From: Streptomyces sp. NBC_01210
GTDB lineage: Bacteria; Actinomycetota; Actinomycetes; Streptomycetales; Streptomycetaceae
Direction: 5' to 3'
DNA length: 64,000 nucleotides
NCBI RefSeq assembly: GCF_036010325.1
Contig: NZ_CP108549.1
Span: 7,812,001-7,876,000, forward strand
How positions within the stretch are numbered: the first letter of the stretch is position 1; every line of letters starts with the position of its first letter. The notes under the pieces are model-generated. The model saw only the letters and a program-made list of their open reading frames with translations. It was not told where the DNA came from and made no database searches. The translations under genes were made by a program, and so were the position numbers. Below, piece by piece: positions 18,270 through 27,045 of the stretch.

Positions 18270-20192
18270 TCAGCCCGCCGCGGCTCCCTTCGCCGCTTCC
18301 GGCGGGAGCAGCGTCGTGAGGAACGACTTCGGCGCCGAGACATTCCCGGCCGAGTCGAGCGTCCGGTACTCGATCGTGTGCGTTCCGTAGTCGGGAGCGG
18401 CCTCGTCCCACGGCACCGCGCGCGTCCTTCCGAGCTTGCCGTAGACCAGACCGTCGATGGCAGTGCCGCTCGGGGTGAAGAGGAAGGGCGCGTCGGCGTC
18501 GGTCGGCCAGCCGTAGTACGTCTGCCAGCCGTCACCGTCGACCCTGAACTGCGTCACCACGGAGCCGGCCCGGTCGTCGCGGGCCGTCAGCTTCATCGTG
18601 AAGGGTCCGTCGTAGACGTACTCCACCGGCCTGCCGGGCCGGTGCACCGTACGCAGGGGCTTCGAGAGCGCGTACGCCGCCGTCGCCGGGACCGCGTCCA
18701 CCGTCCAGGTCAGTGTGGACGGCGTACCGGCGATACGGGCCGTGAGCCGGTGCGTGCCGGGTCGCAGCCGCAGCGCGCCCAGGTCGAGATCGCGGTCGTT
18801 GCCCGGTCTGGCCAGCGGGCGGCCGTCGAGCGCCCAGCGGACCGTCACAGTCCGGTCGACGGGATGTGTGGTGTCGGCGTACACGACCGACGCCGAGCCC
18901 ACCGGGGCCGTGGTGTCGGTGTGACCGGTGAAGGCGGCCCCGACGGGCTCGCGCGGGGTGGTGACGGCCGTGTCGACGGTCCAGGCGACGATGCGGGTCA
19001 GCGCCGCGGACGCGCGGATCGCCGGGTCGCGCACGAACGGCGTGGGGTCGGTGACCGTGGCCGTCAGCCTGTGCGTGCCGCGGGCCGGGTGGAGCCGCCG
19101 TAGATCGAGCGTGCGGGCGTCGCCGGTGGAGCGCAGCGGACGGCCGTCGAGCCGCCATACGACATCGAGCTCTCCGCCGACCGGATGCAGCGTGTCCACC
19201 CACACCGTCCGGTCGTCGCCGATCGCGGCAGTGTTCGGTGTGTGTCCCTGGACAAGGTTCACCTTGGCGGAGATCTTCTGCGCCATCACCTCGCGCTCGA
19301 CCTGGTCGAAGGGGTAGCCGAGGGTCTTCATGATCGAGTGCTTGCTGGGCCGCCAGACGCCCTTGGTGCTGTACATCCCGCCGTCGAACCGTCCGATGAC
19401 TCCGCCGGACTCGCTCCTCTCGCCCAGCCAGCGCCACCACTTGGCGCGCTGTTGCTTCATCTGCTCCTCCGTGAGCAGGGTGTGGTGGACGGAGGAGGGC
19501 TCACCGCCGCTGTACGCACCGCCGGGGACACCGCGCGCGTAGTAGTCGTACTCGTCCTGGAGCTTGCCCAGCGAGTGGCCGATCTCGTGCGGGGTGATCA
19601 GCGAGGAGAGCGCGTTGCCGCCGGAGGCCGTGGCGTAGGTGCCGCCGGCGCCGCCGTAGGTGTCGCTGTTGGCGAGGGCCACGATCTGCCGGTTCGCGTT
19701 CGCCGAGCCGGGGACGAGGTCGGCGAGCGCCGTCGCAGAACCGCTGTCGACGGTGAGCAGCCGCTGCACACTGTCGGCGTCGCATCCGCCCCAGAAGCCC
19801 ATGTCCAGGGCCGTGTCGCGGCGCGGTGAGTCCAGACCCGGGTCGCAGTCCACACCCGACTCGGCGGAGGGAACCTCCACCGCCCACACATTGACGTAGG
19901 AGCGGTACGAGGCGAACGGCTCGGTGGACCAGAGCACATTGAGGTGCTTCTCGACATCGGCGCGGAACGCCGGCATCTCGTCGGCGGTGTAGCCGTCGCC
20001 GAGAACGATGATGTTGAAGCGCTTGTCGGCGGGTCCTGTGGTCTGCACGGGGACGACGGTGGCCTGGGCGGTCACCGGCTCCTCGGCCGCGCCGGACGGG
20101 GTTGCCGTGCCCAGGAGGCAGGCGGCGACAAGGGCCCCCACGGTGGCGAGCAGGGTGGCCGCTCTTCGGGGGCGTATACCGGGTGAGGTCAT
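18270..20192 (-). CDS. Secreted M64-family metallopeptidase
   Basis: 640 residues. A Sec signal (about 1-35) precedes an M64 (IgA peptidase-like) domain. The zinc motif HEIGH sits at 202-206, followed by SLGKLQDEYDYYARG with the third ligand. RFNIIVLGDGYTADEM near 58 is the family opening. The C-terminal half (about 330-620) holds repeated Ig-like sections with TVWVDTLHPVGGELDVVWRL and a near copy, VVYADTTHPVDRTVTVRWAL, which probably bind surface or substrate. M64 members are extracellular proteases of Actinobacteria and Bacteroides. ATG 20192 is preferred to a TTG 27 nt upstream. Monocistronic. Confidence 0.9.
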   Translation of the reverse strand: MTSPGIRPRRAATLLATVGALVAACLLGTATPSGAAEEPVTAQATVVPVQTTGPADKRFNIIVLGDGYTADEMPAFRADVEKHLNVLWSTEPFASYRSYVNVWAVEVPSAESGVDCDPGLDSPRRDTALDMGFWGGCDADSVQRLLTVDSGSATALADLVPGSANANRQIVALANSDTYGGAGGTYATASGGNALSSLITPHEIGHSLGKLQDEYDYYARGVPGGAYSGGEPSSVHHTLLTEEQMKQQRAKWWRWLGERSESGGVIGRFDGGMYSTKGVWRPSKHSIMKTLGYPFDQVEREVMAQKISAKVNLVQGHTPNTAAIGDDRTVWVDTLHPVGGELDVVWRLDGRPLRSTGDARTLDLRRLHPARGTHRLTATVTDPTPFVRDPAIRASAALTRIVAWTVDTAVTTPREPVGAAFTGHTDTTAPVGSASVVYADTTHPVDRTVTVRWALDGRPLARPGNDRDLDLGALRLRPGTHRLTARIAGTPSTLTWTVDAVPATAAYALSKPLRTVHRPGRPVEYVYDGPFTMKLTARDDRAGSVVTQFRVDGDGWQTYYGWPTDADAPFLFTPSGTAIDGLVYGKLGRTRAVPWDEAAPDYGTHTIEYRTLDSAGNVSAPKSFLTTLLPPEAAKGAAAG

Positions 20193-20339
20193 GGGGCCGG
20201 AGCGTACGACTCTGCCCAACGGGCCGTAAAGACAGCAGAGTTGGCCATGCGGCCGCAGTGACGACGCAGTGCGATCCGCAGCAACTCGGTGCCGCTGTTG
20301 TCCGGGACGCCGGCCTGTTAACTTGGCGCAGGCGCTGAG

Positions 20340-20353
20340 TGGAAGCGCTTTCT
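20340..20353 (+). promoter_or_regulatory. LacI/CcpA-like operator upstream of the LamG gene
   Basis: TGGAAGCGCTTTCT matches the cre/LacI-family pattern (TGnAAnCGnTTnCn) with a near-perfect GAAGCGCTTTC palindrome. It ends 29 nt before the LamG protein start, suggesting sugar-responsive repression by a LacI-type regulator not present in the window. Confidence 0.55.
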
Positions 20354-20382
20354 ACGCAGTCCGAGCCGACGAGGTGAGCGAG

Positions 20383-21447
20383 ATGCCCAAGCCACGAAGA
20401 GGCCGGTCAGCGACAGGATCCGGAAGGTGGCCGATGCGAAATCCAGCCCGTCCGGCGATCGAGGACAAGCGCGGCCCAAGGCCGCGCAAGCCGCTGAAGG
20501 TGCCCGGTCACCGTAGAAGAGGGCTCGTCGCGGCAGCGCTCGCAGTGGCCCTGCTGCCCTTGACGCTCGCACCCGCGGGAAGCGCAGGCGCGACCGACAC
20601 ATCCGGTCATGTACTGCCCAGCCTCAAGCGGAACCTGATCGCGTACTACGACTTCGGGCACCCCGTGCACGGCAACCGTGCCTGGGAGCGTGACCGGGGC
20701 CGGTCCGGCACCGATATCCAGTTGGTCAACGGCGGTTCACAGATGCGGGTACGGGACCGTGACCGCGGCCGTGTTCTGCAGACCCAGCAGGTCTCACCCC
20801 CCACCAAGGGCAACGACGACTGGAAGGCCGGCGTCTACGGCCCGACCGGTGTGTCCACCCTGCACGCCTTCAACGGCGTCCGCGAGACGACCGTCATGGG
20901 CTGGTTCAAGATGACCGGCGAGAACCCCAGCCCCAACTCCGGCTCCGACAACCCGGACGACCGGTACGGCGCGATCGGACTGGCAGGCATCCTCAACGGC
21001 ACCTCGCAGGGCCATGACGTACGAGCCCTCCTCGAACTCATCACGGTCAACGGCGAGATGAAGGTCGTGGCCCTCGGCCGGCGCGTCGACGGTGCCAGTT
21101 CGCAGACCTTCGCCGCCGACGCCGACTGGAGGACGCTGCTGCCGCAGGACACATGGGTGTTCCTCGCGGCGACCTTCGACTACGACAGCGGCACCATGGC
21201 CCTCTACCGCAACGGCCGCCCGGTGCCCGGCTTCTACACCCTCACCGGCGATCCGTGGGCCGTCGAAGGACCGCCGGAACCCGACGTCGCCTCGCCGACC
21301 GACCCGCGCGGCATCAAGATCGGCGGCAGCTATCCGCAGAACAACAAGGAGGGCAACCCCTGCAACTGCCGGATGGACGACCTGATGTTCCTCGACCGGG
21401 CCCTCACGCCGGGCGAGATCCGGGCCCAGTACCGGCGGACCACGTAG
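20383..21447 (+). CDS. Secreted LamG/concanavalin-like jellyroll protein
   Basis: 354 residues. A long basic N-region (PRPRKPLKVPGHRRRG) leads into a hydrophobic Sec signal (about 46-66, cleavage after AGA). A single LamG-like domain follows (about 80-350): LIAYYDFGHPVHGNRAWERD, TTVMGWFKM, TWVFLAATFDYDSGTMALYR and the end DDLMFLDRALTPGEIRAQYR. No catalytic residues are seen; such domains bind glycans. Start ATG 20383 follows GAGGTGAG. The operator just upstream suggests control by carbohydrate supply. Possibly a lectin-like or non-catalytic polysaccharide-binding protein. Confidence 0.8.
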   Translation: MPKPRRGRSATGSGRWPMRNPARPAIEDKRGPRPRKPLKVPGHRRRGLVAAALAVALLPLTLAPAGSAGATDTSGHVLPSLKRNLIAYYDFGHPVHGNRAWERDRGRSGTDIQLVNGGSQMRVRDRDRGRVLQTQQVSPPTKGNDDWKAGVYGPTGVSTLHAFNGVRETTVMGWFKMTGENPSPNSGSDNPDDRYGAIGLAGILNGTSQGHDVRALLELITVNGEMKVVALGRRVDGASSQTFAADADWRTLLPQDTWVFLAATFDYDSGTMALYRNGRPVPGFYTLTGDPWAVEGPPEPDVASPTDPRGIKIGGSYPQNNKEGNPCNCRMDDLMFLDRALTPGEIRAQYRRTT

Positions 21448-21512
21448 GGGGTGCACCGTATGCGCGCAGTCCCGAGGCTCCCGGTCGCGCCGTTCGGCCC
21501 GGCCGTGATCCG

Positions 21513-22904
21513 CTACGACTGGACCGCCTGGGCGGCACGCGTGCCGGCCTGCCGGCCGTAACGACGACGCAGTACGCAGCCGGCGAGCACCGCGCCGGCT
21601 GCGACCGCGTACGCCGTGGTGCCCACCGCCTCCGCCTCGGCGTCCATGTGCACGGTGACGTACTTCGCCGCGCCCGCCACGGCGACACCCAGCCACTCCC
21701 ACCGGCCGTCGAGGGCGACCAGCGCCACCAGCAGCAGCGCGTACCAGGAGTAGCCCGGAGTCAGCAGCAGAAAGGCGGTACCGGTGACCAACAAGGCTCC
21801 GCTCCAGGGACGTTCGGGATCGCCACGCCGCAGCACCCGCACGACGACCACCAGCATCACGACGATCACCGCGGCAGGCGCCCAGTCGTCCGGCAGCACA
21901 AGACGCAGCAGGGCATAGCGGTTGCGGGCGGAGGGGTCGTCGTACCCCTCCTCCTCCACATAGCCGCCGAGGAAACCGAAGACCGAGCCGTCGGAGACGA
22001 GGACGTACGGCAGATAGCTCAGCGCCACCACCGCGGCGGCCGGCAACAGCACCGCCGCCGCGTCCCGTACCCGCCGAACGCCGGACAGCGCGCCCGGCAG
22101 CACCACGGCAGGCAGCAGCTTGGTCACGATCGCCGCGCCGAGCAGCGCCCCGCCGAGGATGCGCCGCCGGACCACGACACCCAATGCCACCACCGTCAGG
22201 AGCACGCCGAGCACATCGGCATGCGCGTTGTTCACCGCCTCGATCGGCACGATCGGGCACCAGGCCCAGTACGCCGCATGTCGTGGATCGCCGCGCCGCC
22301 GCAGGACCAGCAGCAGCGCCGCGGTGGTGCCCAGCGCCAGCAGAGCGCCGCCCGTCTGCAGCGCCTTGTGCCGTACACCGTCCGGCGACAGCGCGTGGAC
22401 GAGCAGGAAGTACCCCTCCGCCACCGGCGGGTAGATGGTGTGCACCTGCGGCCGGTTGAGCCGGGTGCAGTGGATCTCGCCCGCGGGACCGGAGATCCGC
22501 ACCCGCTCGGGCAGGGCGCACGCCGTCCCGGTCGGGAAGAGCCAGTCGTCGCGGAGCCCGGCGAGCGCGGGATCGGCGGGTGCGTGGTCGTACGGCGAGA
22601 TCCCGGCAGCCTGCACCCTGCCGTCCCAGGCGTAGCGGTACGAGTCGGTGCTGGTGCGCGGGGGAGCGAGAAGCCCGGTCGCGGTCACCGCGATACCGCC
22701 CGCGACGACGAGGACCACAGCATGGCGCACCGGAGTCCTGCGAACCGCGAAGACCGCCGCGGCGAACAGCACCCAGCAGGCGGCGTACCACCAGGAGAGA
22801 CCGGCAGGATCGTCGATATAGCCGTCCTTGCGGACGGTCAGGGCGAGAACAGCTGTCAGGGCCGCGAGCAGGGTGCCGGCGGCGAGAGTACGCGGGTTGA
22901 TCAC
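21513..22904 (-). CDS. GT87-like polyprenyl-phosphate-dependent membrane glycosyltransferase
   Basis: 463 residues with about ten hydrophobic helices. The luminal loop after the second or third helix has STDSYRYAWDGRVQAAGISP and IYPPVAEGYF, the hallmark of GT-C mannosyl/arabinosyl transferases of the DUF2029/GT87 class, which use polyprenyl-phosphate sugars outside the membrane. GTG start. It lies on the same strand as, and downstream of, the epimerase-GT2-DUF2064-methyltransferase cluster, separated by a decayed gene, so it may add sugars to the same surface glycan or glycolipid. Confidence 0.82.
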   Translation of the reverse strand: MINPRTLAAGTLLAALTAVLALTVRKDGYIDDPAGLSWWYAACWVLFAAAVFAVRRTPVRHAVVLVVAGGIAVTATGLLAPPRTSTDSYRYAWDGRVQAAGISPYDHAPADPALAGLRDDWLFPTGTACALPERVRISGPAGEIHCTRLNRPQVHTIYPPVAEGYFLLVHALSPDGVRHKALQTGGALLALGTTAALLLVLRRRGDPRHAAYWAWCPIVPIEAVNNAHADVLGVLLTVVALGVVVRRRILGGALLGAAIVTKLLPAVVLPGALSGVRRVRDAAAVLLPAAAVVALSYLPYVLVSDGSVFGFLGGYVEEEGYDDPSARNRYALLRLVLPDDWAPAAVIVVMLVVVVRVLRRGDPERPWSGALLVTGTAFLLLTPGYSWYALLLVALVALDGRWEWLGVAVAGAAKYVTVHMDAEAEAVGTTAYAVAAGAVLAGCVLRRRYGRQAGTRAAQAVQS

Positions 22905-23010
22905 AGGCCCAGCGTCGCAGCCGGAACCGGCCCGGACCGCGCGCCGCCCCCTGACGTCCGCATTCCGTAAGGTGTTGGACCCGTCCGCGCGGCCCGTCGT
23001 CGGAGGTCTT

Positions 23011-23471
23011 ATGGAGACATGAAGCTCCGACCACCACGAACGCCTCGACTGCCCCCGGATCCCCGCACCGGTCCTCCCGGCCTTCTCCGGCAGGCCGCAC
23101 GACGCCCGCACTGCCACCTCTTCTGGTGACGGGCGGGCAGCTGAAGGACGTGGCGCTCTGGCCGGCGGGCGCGATCGTCCTGCACGACGGGGTCGTTGCC
23201 CCGCTGGTGCTCGGCACCGGCCTGCTGCTGGCGGCCGTCCCTGCCCGCGGCGGGTCCGCGGCGCACTGGTGGTGGCCGGCTGCCTGACGGTGATCGCGCT
23301 GCCGGCGCTGCTGGGCCGGGGGCGCCGAAGAACGCCTCCGTGCTGCCGCTGGACTATCCGCGCAACTGGCTGATCGCACTGGCGGCGGTGGCAGTGCTCA
23401 CGGGCGTACTGCTGGTGGGGATACGGGTGCTGCGCCGGTGGACGGCCTGTCGCCGCGCGCCACCTGGCTGA
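23011..23471 (+). pseudogene. Frameshifted small membrane-protein gene
   Basis: A GGAGG site (23002-23006) precedes ATG 23011, but the frame stops after three codons. Coherent membrane-protein fragments then appear in all three frames in order: LLVTGGQLKDVALW (frame 1), PAGAIVLHDGVVAPLVLGTG (frame 2, from about 23162), RGALVVAGCLTVIALPALLG (frame 1, from 23251) and PKNASVLPLDYPRNWLIALA (frame 3, to 23471). Joined, they describe a protein of about 120 residues with three helices. At least three indels make it a pseudogene, unless the assembly has local errors. Confidence 0.65.
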
Positions 23472-23639
23472 ATCCTCGGCGAACTGGTTGCCGGACCACG
23501 GGACATGGGTGTGTGCCAGGGCAGACCGCCAGGTGGCAGCGGCAGCGCGGAGTCGTGCTGTGGCAGGCCACGTCGAGCGGGCAGCAGCCGACCGGTATCG
23601 GCCCGCCGCGCGGCCGCACCATGCCACGGCCGAGCGGCC

Positions 23640-23750
23640 GGCCCGGGTTTGGCCGACCGTCCGGCCGACCCGGGTCCGGCCGACCGGGTCCAGCCGACGC
23701 CGGCCCCGGCCTGGCAGCCGGTCCAGCCGATCCGGGTCCGGCCGCCGCCG
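23640..23750. repeat. GC-rich degenerate repeat tract
   Basis: Imperfect repetition of CGGGTCCGGCCGA-type units on + (for example at about 23658, 23670, 23685 and 23731). The tract sits directly downstream of the methyltransferase stop. All six frames give low-complexity proteins; I see no gene. The 168 nt before it (23472-23639) also show nothing recognisable. Confidence 0.6.
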
Positions 23751-23751
23751 G

Positions 23752-24405
23752 CTATGCGGGGCGCAGCGCGACGAAGGTACGCCCGGCGGCCGTCCAGCGG
23801 TCGACCCCCGACTCCGGCACCGCCCAGCCGGCCTCCCGCGCATACCGGAGCAGCGCGGGAGTGCCGAGGCGGGCCCACGGGAACGCCGAGCCCTGTGCGC
23901 TGCCGCCGTCGAAGACGCGGACCTGGACGCGTTCGTCCACATCGAGCGGGTTGGTCTCCACGAGCAGCACACCGTCCTCGGCGATGAGGCGGGACACGCG
24001 GGCCAGCAGGGCGCGGGGGTCGCCGCCTATGCCGATATTGCCGTCGATGAGCAGCGCCGTACCCCAACTCCCCTCGCGGGGAAGCGGATCGAAGACGGAA
24101 CGGTGCAGCGCACTGCCGCCCGTCCGTACCGTGCGGGCAACCGCCTCGGGGCTCACATCGATGCCCAGCGTCGGCCGTCCCAGCTCGGCGAGCGCCGCGA
24201 CGAGACGGCCCGGGCCGCAGCCGATGTCGAGCACCGCGCCTCGGCAGCGCTCCAGCACGGTCAGATCGGCGGCGTCCGGCGCGGCGCACCAGCGTTCCAC
24301 CTCCAGCGGCAGCAGCCAGCCGTCGGGGCGGCGCAGAAAGAGCGGGCCGCGGCCGGTGCGCAGAGCGTCGGTGTAAGGATCGGCCTGCCAGGCGGGCGCG
24401 GTCAT
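23752..24405 (-). CDS. Class I SAM-dependent methyltransferase
   Basis: 217 residues. Motif I is AVLDIGCGPGRLVAALAELG (about 58-77), followed by the acidic motif II (LGIDVSPEAV) and a motif IV region LLIDGNIGIGGDP. The late VLLVETNPLDVDERVQVRVF is typical of a family found next to DUF2064 proteins. Substrate unknown. Its ATG overlaps the DUF2064 stop (ATGA), placing it last in a four-gene operon. A role in modifying a sugar or lipid intermediate is inferred from neighbours. Confidence 0.82.
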   Translation of the reverse strand: MTAPAWQADPYTDALRTGRGPLFLRRPDGWLLPLEVERWCAAPDAADLTVLERCRGAVLDIGCGPGRLVAALAELGRPTLGIDVSPEAVARTVRTGGSALHRSVFDPLPREGSWGTALLIDGNIGIGGDPRALLARVSRLIAEDGVLLVETNPLDVDERVQVRVFDGGSAQGSAFPWARLGTPALLRYAREAGWAVPESGVDRWTAAGRTFVALRPA

Positions 24406-25040
24406 CGCGCCCCGGTCCCGGCGAGCGCGGCGAGGGTCGCGGCGAACCGGGTGTGCGGGGCCTCGGCCGCGACCAGCCGGGCGTCTTCCGCCGTGTCGAC
24501 GTCCCGCAGCAGCGGCAGATCACGCACCGTCAGCCCGGCATCGGTGAGCTGCTGTCGCTGTACGGCGCCGGTCCTGGACACGGACATCGGCACGCCGAGC
24601 AGCAGCGCGGGATCGGGCTCGGCCAGCCCGAGCGCCCAGAACCCGCCGTCGTCGGCCGGGCCGAAGGATGCCTCTCCGTCGCCCAATTCCAGTCCGAGGG
24701 CGAGGAGTTCAACTGTCACTTGTGGGGTGTCCATTCCGATCAGCAGGCTGGGTCCGTCGCAGAGCCCGAAGGCATGGGCGAGCCGGGAGTCGAGCCCGCC
24801 CGCGCACTGCGGTACGACCTCGATGCCGGCCGGCAGCCAGTCGCCGGGAACACCGTCGAGTACAAGGACCCGTCGGCGTGCGGGCGTGGCGAGCACGACG
24901 TCGAGGGTGTCGAGGAGAGCGGCTTCGGCGAGACAGGCGGCTTCGGCAGGGGAGTACGCGGGGGTGAGCCGGGTCTTCACCCGGCCGGGTACGGGGGCCT
25001 TGGCGATGACGAGCAGCGTGCCCGCGGATGAGGAGCTCAT
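24402..25040 (-). CDS. DUF2064/TIGR04282 nucleotidyl- or glycosyltransferase-like protein
   Basis: 212 residues with a GT-A fold: LLVIAKAPVPGRVKTRLTP at the N-terminus is the phosphate/nucleotide loop of DUF2064, and LLIGMDTPQVTVELLA is the metal-binding DxP region. FGPADDGGFWALGL is the second conserved block. The family is named for arsenosugar biosynthesis neighbours but occurs widely with GT2 and methyltransferase genes, as here. Overlaps both neighbours by ATGA. Exact donor and acceptor unknown. Confidence 0.83.
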   Translation of the reverse strand: MSSSSAGTLLVIAKAPVPGRVKTRLTPAYSPAEAACLAEAALLDTLDVVLATPARRRVLVLDGVPGDWLPAGIEVVPQCAGGLDSRLAHAFGLCDGPSLLIGMDTPQVTVELLALGLELGDGEASFGPADDGGFWALGLAEPDPALLLGVPMSVSRTGAVQRQQLTDAGLTVRDLPLLRDVDTAEDARLVAAEAPHTRFAATLAALAGTGAR

Positions 25041-25732
25041 CGCACACCACCCCCGACCCCGCGCGCCGACGGCTCCGCGAGCACCGCACGCATGTCCCGT
25101 ACCGCCTGCCATGTGCCCCGCCACGTCCCCGTCACCTTCGACTTTCCCGATCTCGGCAGATACGGGACGTCCACCTCCGTCACCCGCCAGCCCGCGTCCG
25201 CCGCACGGACCACCATCTGGAGCGGATAGCCGCTGCGCCGGTCGGTCAGGGCCAGGGCGAGCAGGTCCTCGCGGCGTGCGGCCCGCAGTGGGCCCAGATC
25301 GCGCAGTCGCAGCCCGGTGCGCCGGCGCAGCATCCGCGACAGCGCCAGGTTCCCGGCCCGCGCATGCGGCGGCCATGCCCCGCGGGTCTGCGGCCGCCGT
25401 CGGCCCAGTACCAAGTCGCTCTCGCCGTCCGCCACTTGGCGTACAAAACCGGTCAGCAGCCCCGGATCCAGCGAGGCGTCGCAGTCGCAGAAGCAGACAT
25501 ACTCCGTCTCCGCCGCCAGCAGCCCCGCATGGCAGGCGGCCCCGAAGCCGCGCCGCCCCTCGTACACCACCTTCGCGCCCAGCCCGCGGGCGATCCGGTC
25601 CGAGTCGTCCGTCGAGCCGTTGTCCACCACGATCGCCCGCCATCCGTCCGGGATCCGCTCAAGCACCCACGGCAGCGCCTCGGCCTCGTTCAGACACGGA
25701 AGTACGACATCCACTCCGCCGCCCGTCATCAC
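25037..25732 (-). CDS. GT2-family glycosyltransferase
   Basis: 231 residues, a DPM/polyprenyl-phosphate sugar synthase-like GT2. VDVVLPCLNEAEALPWVLER opens the fold, VVDNGSTDDSD binds nucleotide, and CDCDASLDPG contains the DxD-type metal site. VLGRRRPQTRGAWPPHARAG and GYPLQMVVRAADAGWRVTEV follow the family layout. No membrane segments, so it is a cytosolic enzyme probably charging a polyprenyl phosphate or a small acceptor. It is coupled by ATGA to the epimerase upstream and DUF2064 downstream. The downstream GT87 protein could use its lipid-linked sugar. Confidence 0.87.
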   Translation of the reverse strand: MMTGGGVDVVLPCLNEAEALPWVLERIPDGWRAIVVDNGSTDDSDRIARGLGAKVVYEGRRGFGAACHAGLLAAETEYVCFCDCDASLDPGLLTGFVRQVADGESDLVLGRRRPQTRGAWPPHARAGNLALSRMLRRRTGLRLRDLGPLRAARREDLLALALTDRRSGYPLQMVVRAADAGWRVTEVDVPYLPRSGKSKVTGTWRGTWQAVRDMRAVLAEPSARGVGGGVR

Positions 25733-26781
25733 ACGCCACCCCGCAGCCCGCTCGCGGCGAACTCCGCCATCCCGTCGGCGAAGCCGACCCGCGCCTTCCA
25801 GCCGAGCTCGGCCCTGATCCGTCGCGAGTCCGCGGTGATGTGCCGTACGTCGCCCAGCCGGAACTCCCCGGTGACCACGGGCGCAGGACCGCCGTGCGCC
25901 GCGGCCAGCGCGCCCGCCATCTCACCGACCGTGTGCGGCGTCCCGCTGCCCGTGTTGTACGCGGTCAGCACTCCCGCCTCGCGGCCGTGCAGCGACTCCA
26001 GGGCGAGCGCGTTCGCGTCCGCCACGTCCCGTACATGGACGAAGTCCCGCCGCTGGTGCCCGTCCTCGAAGACCCGCGGCGCCTCACCCCGCTCCAGCGC
26101 GGACCGGAAGAACGAGGCCACGCCCGCGTACGGCGTGTCGCGCGGCATCCCCGGCCCGTACACATTGTGGTAGCGCAGCGCCACGGCCCGCCCGCCCGTG
26201 CCGCGGGCCCACGCCGCGGCCAGATGCTCCTGGGCCAGCTTTGTCGTCGCGTACACATTGCGCGGGTCCGTCGGAGCGTCCTCGCCGACCAGACCGGACG
26301 TCAGCTCGGCGCCACAGTCGTGGCAGCGGGGCTCGAAGCGCCCGGCCGCGAGATCGCCGCCCGCGCGCGGCCCCGGCCGCACCTGCCCATGGAGCGGGCA
26401 GTCGTAGCGGCCCTCGCCGTAGACCACCATGGAGCTCGCCAGCACGAGTTCTGTGACACCGGCATCGGCCATGACCGTCAGCAGGACGGCCGTGCCGAGG
26501 TCGTTGCAGGCCACGTACTCCGGTGCGTCCGCGAAGTCCTTGCCGAGGCCGACCATGGCCGCCTGGTGGCAGACCGCGTCCACGCCGCGCAGCGCGCGCG
26601 TCGTCACCGCCCGGTCGCGGACGTCCCCGTGGATCCATTCGGCGTCGGGCATCGGCGGGGGTTCCGGATGGGCCGCCGGGAGCAGGGCGTCGAGCACGAC
26701 CGGGTCATGGCCGAGAGCGGCGAGAGCCGCGACGACCTGCGAGCCGATGAAGCCCGCGCCTCCTGTGACAAGTACACGCAT
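25729..26781 (-). CDS. NAD-dependent nucleotide-sugar epimerase/dehydratase with an extra Cys cluster
   Basis: 350 residues, extended SDR family. MRVLVTGGAGFIGSQVVAAL binds NAD(P); YATTKLAQEHLA supplies the catalytic Tyr/Lys and LASSMVVYGEG the Ser. An insertion near 150-185 contains Cys in YDCPLHGQ and a CxxC in FEPRCHDCGAEL. This could bind zinc and is unusual for GalE-type enzymes, although a streptomycete subfamily seems to carry it. First gene of the leftward sugar operon; its start is followed upstream by a 264-nt gap with a short repeat. Confidence 0.87.
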   Translation of the reverse strand: MRVLVTGGAGFIGSQVVAALAALGHDPVVLDALLPAAHPEPPPMPDAEWIHGDVRDRAVTTRALRGVDAVCHQAAMVGLGKDFADAPEYVACNDLGTAVLLTVMADAGVTELVLASSMVVYGEGRYDCPLHGQVRPGPRAGGDLAAGRFEPRCHDCGAELTSGLVGEDAPTDPRNVYATTKLAQEHLAAAWARGTGGRAVALRYHNVYGPGMPRDTPYAGVASFFRSALERGEAPRVFEDGHQRRDFVHVRDVADANALALESLHGREAGVLTAYNTGSGTPHTVGEMAGALAAAHGGPAPVVTGEFRLGDVRHITADSRRIRAELGWKARVGFADGMAEFAASGLRGGV

Positions 26782-26867
26782 AGCTGCGACGCTACGGGCC
26801 GAAACCCTGCTCACCGGCGTTGCGCGCCGTGCCGTCACAGGTCCGTAAGGAGTTCAGCCCTACGGCA

Positions 26868-26911
26868 CGGTCGGGCGCCGGTCGGGCGCCGGTCGGGCGC
26901 CGGTCGCGCCG
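26868..26911. repeat. 11-bp tandem repeat
   Basis: Three exact copies of CGGTCGGGCGC (26868-26878, 26879-26889, 26890-26900) and a degraded fourth, between the epimerase start and the ABC-ATPase remnant. No coding function seen; it may act as a spacer or slippage site. Confidence 0.85.
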
Positions 26912-27025
26912 CCCGGACGGGTGAGGCCGCGATGCCCGGCCGTACGGCTGTCGCGACCTGGTGCGCCCGGTCGCGGGTGACTGCCATGGTCCGGGTGCCC
27001 TCGTACTCTGCTACTTTCCTGAGGC

Positions 27026-27041
27026 GAGAAACCGGTTTCTC
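27026..27041. promoter_or_regulatory. Perfect 16-bp palindrome, LacI-family-type operator
   Basis: GAGAAACCGGTTTCTC is a complete palindrome, centred on CCGG in the style of LacI-family sugar operators. It lies 5 nt before the possible start of the ABC-ATPase remnant, so it would once have controlled a sugar-uptake gene. Confidence 0.55.
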
Positions 27042-27045
27042 AACC

